Positions 17,515 to 24,956 of a stretch of DNA of 64,000 nucleotides are shown one piece after another. Position 1 is the stretch's first letter; each line of letters begins with the position of its first letter. The stretch comes from Chlorobiota bacterium. Lineage in GTDB: Bacteria; Bacteroidota; Ignavibacteria; OLB7. The DNA is taken from NCBI GenBank assembly GCA_028287785.1, contig JAQBOZ010000005.1, forward strand, positions 1 to 64,000, read 5' to 3'. The notes beneath the pieces were generated by a model, which saw only the letters and a program-made list of their open reading frames with translations, was not told the DNA's origin and did not search any database. A program made the translations under genes and the position numbers.

Positions 17515-19341
17515 TTATTCCACCATCTCGAATTCCCGTTCATCGAACACCAGCTTGCGGGCAAGCTCCGCGCCGGTTTCATCAAGCCGGTAGAGCGGCA
17601 GGATTTTCGAGGCGTGGACGATCGCCATGTCCAACCCCGCCTCCACCGCGTTGTGAAGATAGACGGAGTTCACCACCTGGCGGGTGACCGGCGAGAGGCC
17701 GAACGAGCAGTTGCTGAGGCCGAGAATCGTTTTCACACCCGGCATCAGTCGCTTGATTTCACGGATGGCGCCAAGCGTGTTGATGCCGCCATCGCGCAGA
17801 TCCTCGCTTCCGGCGCCGAGCGGGAATGTGAGCGGATCGAAGATCAGATCCTCCTCGCGCAGCCCGTGGACATCCACCGCGTAATCCCGAATCCGTTTCG
17901 CGATCGAAATCTTCTTCTCCAGCGAATACGCCTGCCCATCCTCATCGATCGACAGCGCGATCACCGCCGCGCCGAACCGTCGCGCAAGGCGGAGAATCTG
18001 GTCGGCCTTGTCGGTGCCATCCTCGAAGTTGATCGAGTTAATGATGGCGCGTCCGGCGCAGAGCTTCAGCGCGGCCTCCAGCACCGGGACTTCCGTTGAA
18101 TCGATCACCAGCGGGAGCGTGACGCCGGTATTGAAACGGCGGATCACCTCGATCATATCCCGCTTCTCATCGCGGCCGACATAGGCAACGCAGACATCGA
18201 GGACGTGCGCCCCCTCCCTGATCTGTTCCTTCGCCATCGCGACCATTGCGTCGTAGTTTTCAATCGCCAGCAGATCCCTGAACTTCCTGGAGCCGTTGGC
18301 GTTGCAGCGCTCCCCCACCATCAGCGGCGCCGGTTCCAGGCGCATCGGGACCATGCTGTAGATGGAGCTGACGGACGGGATAAACTCGGGATTCCGCTCA
18401 CCGCGCTCGATTGAATCGATCAGCGTTCTGAGCGCCGCGATATGCGCCGGCGTGGTGCCGCAGCAGCCACCGACCACCGACACGCCAAGCTCGCCGATAA
18501 ATTTCCGCATCCACTCCACCATCTCATCGGGCGTAAGGTGATAGTGCGCGTGTCCGCCGATGTTTTCCGGGATGCCGGCGTTCGGCATCACGAAGACCGA
18601 TTTCGGGGAGGTCGAACAGATATAGCGGAGGTTTTCCTCCATCTCCTTCGGGCCGGTGGCGCAGTTCATGCCGATCACCGTCACCACATCGTACGGCTCC
18701 AGCGTTGTCACCGCGGCAGCGATCTCCGTCCCCATCAGCATCGTCCCGGTCATCTCGATCGTCACCGAAACGATGATCGGGACGCGATTGCCGCTCCGCT
18801 CGAAATATTCCATCGCCGCGTAGAGCGCGGCCTTGATCTGAAGCGGGTCCTGGCAGGTTTCGATGCAGAGCACATCCACCCCGCCATCGACCAGGCCGGC
18901 GATCTGCTCCTCGAACGATTTCGCCATCACATCGAAATCGATCTGGCTGAGGGAGATGAGCTTGGTGGTGGGGCCGATGGAGCCGGCGACCATGCGGGGC
19001 CATTCCGGCGTGGAATATTCATCGGCGCAGGCGCGGGCGATCTCCGCGGAAAGCCGGCTGAGCTCGTACGCCTTATCGGCGATATCGTACTCCGCCAGCA
19101 CAATGGAGCTGGAGCCGAAGGAGTTGGTTTCGATGATATCGGCGCCGGCATCCAGAAATCCGTAGTGAACCCTGCGGACGGCGTCGGGGCGTGTGATGCA
19201 GAGATATTCATTGCAACCCTCCAGCTCCGGGCCGCCGAAATCATCGGCCGTGAGATGCTGCTCCTGCAGCGACGTGCCGGTGGCGCCATCGAACAGGAGG
19301 ACTTTCTTATCGAGCAACTGGAGGAACCGATTCTTCTCCAT
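17515..19341 (-). CDS. metH: Methionine synthase, Hcy plus folate modules only
   Basis: 608 aa. Residues 1-about 310 are the homocysteine S-methyltransferase module: DGATGTSLQ near the start and zinc ligands Cys227 (GMNCATGP) and Cys293/Cys294 (GGCCGTTPAH). About 340-590 is the pterin-binding module (GERCNANGSRKFRDLL, PLVIDST, IFDPLTFPLGAG, GLSNCSFGL). A full MetH is about 1200 aa with a cobalamin-binding and an activation domain; here the gene stops right after the pterin barrel and is followed by a clean terminator, with no cobalamin domain nearby. Either the B12 half is encoded elsewhere or this is a corrinoid-protein-independent or trans-acting form. Confidence 0.85.
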   Translation of the reverse strand: MEKNRFLQLLDKKVLLFDGATGTSLQEQHLTADDFGGPELEGCNEYLCITRPDAVRRVHYGFLDAGADIIETNSFGSSSIVLAEYDIADKAYELSRLSAEIARACADEYSTPEWPRMVAGSIGPTTKLISLSQIDFDVMAKSFEEQIAGLVDGGVDVLCIETCQDPLQIKAALYAAMEYFERSGNRVPIIVSVTIEMTGTMLMGTEIAAAVTTLEPYDVVTVIGMNCATGPKEMEENLRYICSTSPKSVFVMPNAGIPENIGGHAHYHLTPDEMVEWMRKFIGELGVSVVGGCCGTTPAHIAALRTLIDSIERGERNPEFIPSVSSIYSMVPMRLEPAPLMVGERCNANGSRKFRDLLAIENYDAMVAMAKEQIREGAHVLDVCVAYVGRDEKRDMIEVIRRFNTGVTLPLVIDSTEVPVLEAALKLCAGRAIINSINFEDGTDKADQILRLARRFGAAVIALSIDEDGQAYSLEKKISIAKRIRDYAVDVHGLREEDLIFDPLTFPLGAGSEDLRDGGINTLGAIREIKRLMPGVKTILGLSNCSFGLSPVTRQVVNSVYLHNAVEAGLDMAIVHASKILPLYRLDETGAELARKLVFDEREFEMVE

Positions 19342-19486
19342 GAGTCATGCTTCCTGATAGTGTTCATCAGTCCTGAACTGGGGCCTGGCGGATATCCACG
19401 GGCCTGATCAGGCAGAGCCTGAAGTTAGCGCATCGCGGGGAAAGGGCATACTCACAAATTGTGCATGGGGCGGTGAGCCGCGTTGG

Positions 19487-19535
19487 GTCCACAGGGTGGT
19501 GCCCTGTGGACGGATAGTGCGCCCCGCCGGGGCTT
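19487..19535. repeat. Dispersed palindromic repeat copy
   Basis: A perfect 10-bp stem GTCCACAGGG/CCCTGTGGAC with a 5-nt loop (19487-19511) is followed by GCGCCCCGCCGGGGCTT (19519-19535), the exact reverse complement of part of the 92-bp repeats at 15237-15253. Confidence 0.7.
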
Positions 19536-19643
19536 GGCAGAAAGAATACCGACATCATGGCTGCAACCGCCGCGCCGGGGCCTGGAGAAAGAATGACACA
19601 CCCGGCGGCGACGGAACCGGCGGAATGATCGGCCGCAAATCCG

Positions 19644-19651
19644 TAAGTTTG
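19644..19651 (+). promoter_or_regulatory. Candidate -7 box (TAAGTTTG)
   Basis: TAAGTTTG fits the Bacteroidota TAnnTTTG -7 consensus and lies 36 bp before the isochorismatase-like gene. No clear TTTG -33 partner is seen. Confidence 0.5.
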
Positions 19652-19686
19652 CCTTTCTTCATTCAATCTCTCTAGCCCGAGGACAC

Positions 19687-20229
19687 ATGCTGGACCGTAA
19701 TCATACCGTGCTCGTCGTCATCGATGTTCAGGAGCGGATGCTCCCCGCGATCGATCAGGTGGAACACGTTCTGGATAATCTGGGGCGTCTGATCGACGGA
19801 TGCCACGAGCTAGGCATTCCGATGCTTGTCACCGAGCACTACTCCAAGGGGCTTGGCCCGACCGTGGCGCCGGTGCGGGAGAAGATGAAGGAATGGTACA
19901 GGCCGATCGAGAAGATCACCTTCTCCGCGTGCGACAATGTCTTCTTCATGCAGCAGCTTGAAACCGTGGCTCATCAGAATGTGATTCTCTGCGGCGTCGA
20001 GACGCACGTCTGCATTTATCAGACGGCGATCGACCTGCGGAACCTGGGCTACAACGTGGAGGTCGCCGCCGACGCGGTCGGCTCGCGCGCGCCGGGAAAT
20101 CATCAGCTTGCCATTGCGAAGATGCTCCGTATCGGCGTGGAACTTACCTCCACGGAGATGGCGCTCTTCGAGATGATGGGGAGCGCGGACATCCCGGAAT
20201 TCAAGGCGATCGCGAAGATCGTGAAGTGA
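19687..20229 (+). CDS. Isochorismatase-family cysteine hydrolase
   Basis: 180 aa, the usual family length. The N-terminal strand TVLVVIDVQERML carries the catalytic aspartate (D13). The nucleophile region is VILCGVETHVCIYQTAIDL, with the conserved cysteine in HVC, followed by VAADAVGSR. A lysine precedes ITFSAC. Family members hydrolyse isochorismate, nicotinamide or other amides; the substrate cannot be assigned. It starts after a TAAGTTTG promoter element and precedes a small membrane-protein gene by about 57 bp. Confidence 0.88.
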   Translation: MLDRNHTVLVVIDVQERMLPAIDQVEHVLDNLGRLIDGCHELGIPMLVTEHYSKGLGPTVAPVREKMKEWYRPIEKITFSACDNVFFMQQLETVAHQNVILCGVETHVCIYQTAIDLRNLGYNVEVAADAVGSRAPGNHQLAIAKMLRIGVELTSTEMALFEMMGSADIPEFKAIAKIVK

Positions 20230-20285
20230 TGGCCGGCACGGCGCCCCGTTGATTACCGAAACTCTCTATTCGACATCATAATCCT

Positions 20286-20807
20286 ATGCTCAGTCCCAAA
20301 GTCATCGTCGGCATTATCATCGGCATCACGGTGCTTGGCCTGATTCTGCTCGGGTTCCAGTGGTGGATCACCGGCGGGATCATCACCGCGATCGGCCTGG
20401 CTCTTCTCTACGTCTGGTGGAGGATGGATCAGATCCTGAAGATCTCCAACGCGCTGACCGCGAACGATCTGCCGCTTGCGCGGAAGCATCTGGAATCGGT
20501 AAAGAACCCGGAGAAGCTCAACTCCTATTCGAAGACCTACTACTATTTCTTCGCCGGGATGGTGGACGTGCAGTCGAACAGCCTGAAGACGGCCCGCGCG
20601 AACTTCAAGACCGCGCTTGAGACAAACCGGTTCCGCTCGGTGGACGAACGCGCCACCGCTCTGCTGATGCTGGCGCAGCTCGATCTCCGCTCACGCAACA
20701 ACGAGGGAGCGAAGCGATATCTGAAGGAGGCGAAGGCTCTGGGCCCCGGCGAGCAGATCAAGGAGCAGATCAACTACATCGTGAAGACTGCGCGGCTCAG
20801 GCTGTAA
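20286..20807 (+). CDS. Small membrane protein with TPR-like soluble part
   Basis: 173 aa. Two adjacent TM segments (about 7-25 and 28-47) are followed by a helical domain with TPR-like periodicity (LPLARKHLESVKNPEKL, KTARANFKTALETN, RSRNNEGAKRYLKEAKALG). No catalytic motif is seen. I do not recognise a named family. It probably lies in one transcript with the upstream hydrolase. Confidence 0.75.
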   Translation: MLSPKVIVGIIIGITVLGLILLGFQWWITGGIITAIGLALLYVWWRMDQILKISNALTANDLPLARKHLESVKNPEKLNSYSKTYYYFFAGMVDVQSNSLKTARANFKTALETNRFRSVDERATALLMLAQLDLRSRNNEGAKRYLKEAKALGPGEQIKEQINYIVKTARLRL

Positions 20808-20839
20808 CTGCCGAAAGACGCATCAAAACGTCTCTCCAC

Positions 20840-20871
20840 TTGCGGATTCGCATCGGGCGAACGTATATTTG
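20840..20871 (+). promoter_or_regulatory. Promoter of tRNA-Val
   Basis: TTG at 20840-20842 and TATATTTG at 20864-20871, separated by 21 nt, match the Bacteroidota -33/-7 promoter layout. The predicted start falls about 6 nt before the mature tRNA 5' end. Confidence 0.7.
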
Positions 20872-20883
20872 CACTCCCAATAT

Positions 20884-20957
20884 GGGCGATTGGCACAGTT
20901 GGTTAGCGCGCTTCGTTCACATCGAAGAGGTCGTAGGTTCAAGTCCTACATCGCCCA
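20884..20957 (+). tRNA. tRNA-Val(CAC)
   Basis: 74 nt. Acceptor stem GGGCGAT/ATCGCCC with discriminator A; anticodon stem CTTCG/CGAAG with loop TTCACAT, anticodon CAC; T arm GTAGG-TTCAAGT-CCTAC is perfect. The D stem GCAC/GCGC has one A-C mismatch. The CCA tail is not encoded. Its 3' part is the left attachment site of the genomic island. Confidence 0.95.
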
Positions 20958-20958
20958 C
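20938..20958 (+). other. attL core of the genomic island
   Basis: The 21-bp sequence beginning TTCAAGTCCTACATCGCCCA, from the tRNA T loop to just past the 3' end, is repeated in direct orientation at 56062-56082. The integrase gene sits next to the other copy. Flanking bases differ on both sides, so this is the exact repeat extent. Confidence 0.9.
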
Positions 20959-20960
20959 TC

Positions 20961-20996
20961 AAAGCCGCGAAATTCTCAGAATTTCGCGGCTTTTTT
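20961..20996 (+). terminator. Terminator after tRNA-Val
   Basis: Stem AAAGCCGCGAAATT / AATTTCGCGGCTTT with loop CTCAG and a T-run. Because it lies inside attL, it is supplied by the island, not by the original tRNA locus. Confidence 0.85.
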
Positions 20997-21001
20997 GTTT
21001 G

Positions 21002-21022
21002 CGGGTAAGAATCCGGGTAAGA
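21002..21022 (+). promoter_or_regulatory. Paired CGGGTAAGA motifs, left end
   Basis: CGGGTAAGA at 21002-21010 and 21014-21022, 12 bp apart, 44 bp inside attL. The same pair with the same spacing and direction occurs at 55920-55940 near attR. I infer integrase or Xis arm-type binding sites. Confidence 0.6.
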
Positions 21023-21159
21023 TTTTAGTTCGATTCAGGTTTACTAGTTGGCTTGATTTCGTCCCTTTCGCGTCTCACATTCGACGCAGTAGTTGGACTC
21101 GGCGTCATCCCTTTGCGTCGATCGTGTTGCAGGCACCCGGCAACTTCCCGGAGACCCCG

Positions 21160-22173
21160 ATGATCGTTACCACGCTGTCCCATGATCCAGCTTCGCCATG
21201 CTATCGCGTCGAGTACGCGAACGGAACGATCGATGACCATGCAGTTCAACTCCCCGACGCATTCTCCTCGATTGGAACCCGCAAGTTTGAACTCACCAAA
21301 CCCGACTACTCCCGCGAGTACCGCACACTTACCAGGCAGCTCCGGCTTGTGCTGAACAGCCTCCCAGCCTTCGAGATACTCATGGACTCCGATGAGTTTC
21401 AATCACTCGATCTCCCCGTCATTGCCCGTCGCGATTTTGCGCTGTCGATCCTCAAACGCATCCCCACCGCTCTCAAGCACTATGCTCCCTGCAATGAGAG
21501 CAACAGCCGCGATATCGCCAGAGCCTGGATCGATGACTACTGCTCGAGCGCCCTGGCTGACTACTGGACGCAGTTCCATTCCTATGATCTGCCGCAGTTC
21601 GATTTCGATGGCATTCGTCTCCACCTTGAATCGCTCGACAGCATCGAGAATCGCCACGCATTCCTGGAGGAGATTCTTTGCGAGATGGCTCAGCCGGTCT
21701 CGTGCGCTCTGATTGATCGAAACCAGGAGCGCCATAATCGACTCTCAGGCTACGATTGGAAGATCGTTCTCTTTCACCGGCATGCAATCTCTCCTGATGA
21801 AGAGATCTGTCTTCGGAACATCCGGCACGATCTGCGATTGCAGCGAGATCGAAACATGCAGCGTGAGATGGGAGGCCATGATGATAGCGCCGATGGGTCC
21901 AGTGTCCAAGCTCCTTTGGCTACAGCACATCATCTCATTGAATGGATGGCACACCAAGTTGATCTGGTGTTTATCATCGACGCCTTGAAGGAAGCCGGCT
22001 ACTGTCGAGCAACCGATGCGGTGATCGTCGATCACTTCGATTATCGAAGCCAGTCGAAGGACAAGGCCAAGACCTACCGCGACATGCGGAAGAAGCTCCG
22101 CGAAGGAACATCCTATGCGGATCGGGCTCGCCTTGATCATCTCATTCGCATCTTGACCGAGGGACGGCGGTAG
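21160..22173 (+). CDS. Island left-end protein, possibly RteC-like
   Basis: 337 aa from ATG 21160, with GGAG 8 nt upstream; the open frame extends back through the tRNA but that part is not coding. The N-terminus is beta-rich (MIVTTLSHDPASPCYRVEYANG), the middle helical. The C-terminal 80 residues (IEWMAHQVDLVFIIDALKEA, then VIVDHFDYRSQSKDKAKTYRDM) resemble the layout of RteC-type regulators of Bacteroidota mobile elements: a Trp-containing helix, a helix ending in a glycine, then a Tyr-Arg segment. That link is weak and only pattern-based. Remnants of its upstream region also occur outside attR. Confidence 0.6.
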   Translation: MIVTTLSHDPASPCYRVEYANGTIDDHAVQLPDAFSSIGTRKFELTKPDYSREYRTLTRQLRLVLNSLPAFEILMDSDEFQSLDLPVIARRDFALSILKRIPTALKHYAPCNESNSRDIARAWIDDYCSSALADYWTQFHSYDLPQFDFDGIRLHLESLDSIENRHAFLEEILCEMAQPVSCALIDRNQERHNRLSGYDWKIVLFHRHAISPDEEICLRNIRHDLRLQRDRNMQREMGGHDDSADGSSVQAPLATAHHLIEWMAHQVDLVFIIDALKEAGYCRATDAVIVDHFDYRSQSKDKAKTYRDMRKKLREGTSYADRARLDHLIRILTEGRR

Positions 22174-22305
22174 CAGATAACCCAGTAGCAGTTGCAGCCT
22201 AATCTCCGGCTCATAGTGTATGCTCCTACCGCATGCCTACTGACATTGCCCCGTCCTGTTCTCCATTTTGCATCCGTATCTCTCACGAATTACGGGTGAA
22301 TAATC

Positions 22306-22602
22306 ATGGACACGATTGGCTTTCTCTCCCTCACGATCGATGAGCTTCGCGATCTGATCTATCGCACCGTTGGCGATGCCCTTGACGCCAATAAAAAGAA
22401 CTCGCCGCCGCCGCCGGCCGAACCTGCCGGCAATGAACTCCTCACACGCAAGGAAGCTGCCGAGCTGCTCCACGTTTCGGTTCTGACGCTTAGCAACTGG
22501 GAGCGGCGCAACATTCTCCACCCGCGCCGGATATCGCGGCGGGTTCTCTACATGAAGGCCGATGTCCTCGCAGCCCTGGCGCGCGCAGGTCGGCCGAGAT
22601 AA
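22306..22602 (+). CDS. Excisionase-like HTH protein
   Basis: 98 aa. A short N-terminal helix and Pro-rich linker precede an HTH_17/MerR-like domain: ELLTRKEAAELLHVSVLTLS, then NWERRNILHPRRISRRVLY and a final helix. This is the standard small helix-turn-helix of Bacteroidota integrative elements, often acting as recombination directionality factor. Its place near attL supports that. It is followed by a strong hairpin terminator. Confidence 0.8.
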   Translation: MDTIGFLSLTIDELRDLIYRTVGDALDANKKNSPPPPAEPAGNELLTRKEAAELLHVSVLTLSNWERRNILHPRRISRRVLYMKADVLAALARAGRPR

Positions 22603-22649
22603 AACCGACGCCTGCGAGATACTTGCGGTTCTCCAATTGGCGATTGCGA

Positions 22650-22690
22650 TATCCCCTATCCGATCGAAATCGGGTAGGGGATAATTTTGT
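22650..22690 (+). terminator. Strong terminator after the Xis-like gene
   Basis: A 15-bp stem (22650-22664 with 22669-22683, one G-T pair) closed by a CGAA tetraloop and followed by ATTTTG. The remainder of 22603-22963 shows no gene I can support. Confidence 0.85.
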
Positions 22691-22963
22691 GGATTCAGTG
22701 TATATCAGCTTCGAGGAGAAGTCCCTGTAGTTGGTGCAACTCGCTTGAGTCTTACCACCACAATTCGGTATATTCCTCATACCAAACTCAACCCCGTTCC
22801 CGCAGGGTCAACGCGGGATTGTCGTATCCAGCCCTGAGCTATTCGTAGCTCTGAATGGTTGTATACGGCTCTATCTATGCCTATAAGTCATCCGGATGCG
22901 GGTAGCGGTAACGCCCCGGCGACGTTGAGTCGTGGTACATCCGGATGCTTTTTAGTATGGATT

Positions 22964-23434
22964 ATGAAAAACGCTTCACGACCGTCCGCAACGACGGTCA
23001 CCGCACCAGCAACGGAAGACGACCCGCAGACATCCATCCAACGCATCCTCCATCTCCTCTGGGAAGCCATGCCGTTCCTCGATGCCATCGGCGACTCCTT
23101 CAGAGTGCTGGCAGATGATCCCACCGACGACGTAGCCTCAAGAGCAGCAATCCCTGCACATGTAAAATCCCTCCTTGAAGAGGCGGTTATCGAAATCGCT
23201 GAACTGGAGCGGGAGCTGGGATTCGTCAATGATAACGGTCCCGCTGCATTGCCTACGACAGGGCAGAGTGATATCGTGCCGAACGTTGTTCGTGATGGGA
23301 ATTCTATTCCCTACCGCATTCGCCATCTGGAGCCTGTTCCCGATGAAACGTATGTGGACCAAGGCGAAGGAGCGGAACGCGAAATGAGCTTGAACGAAGT
23401 ATTGCGTGGAACTGGAGTGGTTACAGCGCAATAG
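22964..23434 (+). CDS. Hypothetical island protein
   Basis: 156 aa from ATG 22964; the frame is open to 22859 but the upstream part looks non-coding. A helical middle (SIQRILHLLWEAMPFLDAIG and SLLEEAVIEIAELERELGF) precedes a disordered, acidic C-terminus. No family is recognised. It is bounded by a strong bidirectional terminator. Confidence 0.5.
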   Translation: MKNASRPSATTVTAPATEDDPQTSIQRILHLLWEAMPFLDAIGDSFRVLADDPTDDVASRAAIPAHVKSLLEEAVIEIAELERELGFVNDNGPAALPTTGQSDIVPNVVRDGNSIPYRIRHLEPVPDETYVDQGEGAEREMSLNEVLRGTGVVTAQ

Positions 23435-23447
23435 TACGCCGATGACG

Positions 23448-23494
23448 AGAAACCGGGCATCAGCAACGATCGCTGATGCCCGGTTTCTATTTCT
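23448..23494. terminator. Bidirectional terminator
   Basis: A 17-bp perfect stem (23448-23464 with 23472-23488), loop AACGATC, with T-rich sequence on both exits, between convergent genes. Confidence 0.85.
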
Positions 23495-23527
23495 GAGCTA
23501 CGAAGTCTTGCCACGCCCACTCGAGCT

Positions 23528-23866
23528 TTATGGCTCCTCTCGAGTGTGTTCATTTAATGCCTTCCGTCTGTCCCGTCCCCACTTGATCATCTCATGAAGC
23601 TGGCCGGCAGTCGTTGCCGCACGTGCCATCTGGAGAAGTTCGTCAAACGTCTCCGCACCAATTATCCGACGATAGTGCTCTGCGAAGAGAACAGGCACTG
23701 TCGCCAGGCGTTCGTACCGTTCGAGAGACTTCACGCATGATCCAAGCTCACCATCGAATTTCTCCCGTTTCAAGAGAGTCGCCAACGCTGGCCGTGATAA
23801 CCCCACCTTTTCGCGAATCCACCGCAGTTCCAAGCCGGTGATATCAATCAAGCTGATCGTACGCAT
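23528..23866 (-). CDS. HTH protein (XRE-like)
   Basis: 112 aa from ATG 23866 (MRTISLIDITG); ATG 23881 is an alternative. LRWIREKVGLSRPALATLLK fits a helix-turn-helix of the XRE type, and the remainder is helical (SLERYERLATVPVLFAEHYR). It probably regulates island functions together with the next HTH gene upstream (23969-24340, same strand). No operator is identified. Confidence 0.55.
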   Translation of the reverse strand: MRTISLIDITGLELRWIREKVGLSRPALATLLKREKFDGELGSCVKSLERYERLATVPVLFAEHYRRIIGAETFDELLQMARAATTAGQLHEMIKWGRDRRKALNEHTREEP

Positions 23867-23968
23867 ACATACCTCCATCATGATTATGTGATCGTTTCCA
23901 GTTCATCATCTTCCGTCCATTCCCTATGCGCCAGTACACAACGCCCGAACCTGATCCAGCTATAGCTC

Positions 23969-24340
23969 CTACTGCCCTCCTAGCGCCTTACGTCGCTCCT
24001 CCTGTTGCCGAATCCTCTCCTCATACCGTTTGATGACCTCCTTCACCAACAGCAGATAGTGCTTCTTGCCAATGAGATCCTCCAAAACATCGGCGTATCG
24101 TGTCGAGACCTTGTCGCGTGTCATCAGCCGATACACCGAGCGGATCGTCGTAATCCGTGTGCCGTAGCATCGCATGTGTTCCGCCAACTCCCGCACGGTA
24201 TACCCACTTCGCGTGAGGATGTAGCGAATATCCCATCCACGCAGTTTCCACTCCCGACATCTCCGATCCCAATCCGCCTCTTCCTGGCCAGCGTCTGCCG
24301 GCCGGCCTGGTTGCGATTCCATCTTCTGTTCCATAGGCAC
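23969..24340 (-). CDS. Small HTH-containing protein
   Basis: 123 aa. A charged N-terminus is followed by DIRYILTRSGYTVRELAEHM and TRITTIRSVYRLMTRDKVST, compatible with a helix-turn-helix, and a long charged C-terminal helix (VKEVIKRYEERIRQQEERRK). No family name can be given. An 11-bp-phased repeat array lies 65-180 bp upstream of its start, which could be its regulatory region. Confidence 0.55.
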   Translation of the reverse strand: MPMEQKMESQPGRPADAGQEEADWDRRCREWKLRGWDIRYILTRSGYTVRELAEHMRCYGTRITTIRSVYRLMTRDKVSTRYADVLEDLIGKKHYLLLVKEVIKRYEERIRQQEERRKALGGQ

Positions 24341-24404
24341 CTCCTGTTCTGTTGCCTCTTCATCCGAGTCCGTGAATTGGGGTGATCGAGCGCCATTTTC
24401 CGGG

Positions 24405-24520
24405 CATCATTTCACCACCGCTTAGTCATCTATTCGTCATCGTTTCATCCTTCTAGGTGTCATTGCCAATACATCGTTTCGTCATCTGCGGTTCATCGTC
24501 TTGCCATCATTTCATCATCA
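24405..24520. repeat. 11-bp-phased TCATC array
   Basis: CATC/CATT cores begin at 24427, 24438, 24461, 24472, 24483, 24494, 24505 and 24516, nearly all in register with an 11-bp period; one position (near 24449) is shifted. TCATCGTTTC-like units recur. The period is not a multiple of three, so coding does not explain it. The rest of the 24341-24956 gap shows no feature I can support. Confidence 0.65.
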
Positions 24521-24956
24521 ATCTGCCGTCTGCTTCTTCTCCGGCTCGTGGAGAACTGGCCTGGAATAAATGTTTTGGAATATTTTTTGGCTATTTCGGA
24601 CATGCCTGGAGCCCAAACCACAGGATTTATTTCCTCGTTCGCCTCCATGTTTTCGGAATAATGGCTGGTCTGCAACCGCATTCCGAGTACTGCCGTGATC
24701 GCACCGCACGTAATCTTGTGGAGATGATTCAGGGAAATGGAGAAGAGTCGGCTTACTTCCATGGCATCACGCATTCTGTCGTGTAAGAATTACGGATGCA
24801 AGATCGGGGAGGGACAGAACAAAGTCAGTGGGTGTAGTGTCGGCGCCTACCGTAAGAGTGATATGGAGTTAAAGGAGGTGTGAAAGGAGCCAGCAGAAGG
24901 GACAGTCGGAGTATTGAAGAAATACAGCGTGGCCTTGAGAGAGAGTGCGTGGAAGT

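Noticed and set aside
20869-21159. N-terminal extension of the left-end protein through the tRNA
   Set aside because: It translates the tRNA-Val and its terminator. ATG 21160 with a good Shine-Dalgarno is the credible start.
24457-24786. Overlapping plus- and minus-strand frames of about 100 codons
   Set aside because: Neither has a family signal and part of the region is the 11-bp-phased array. Coding is not supported.
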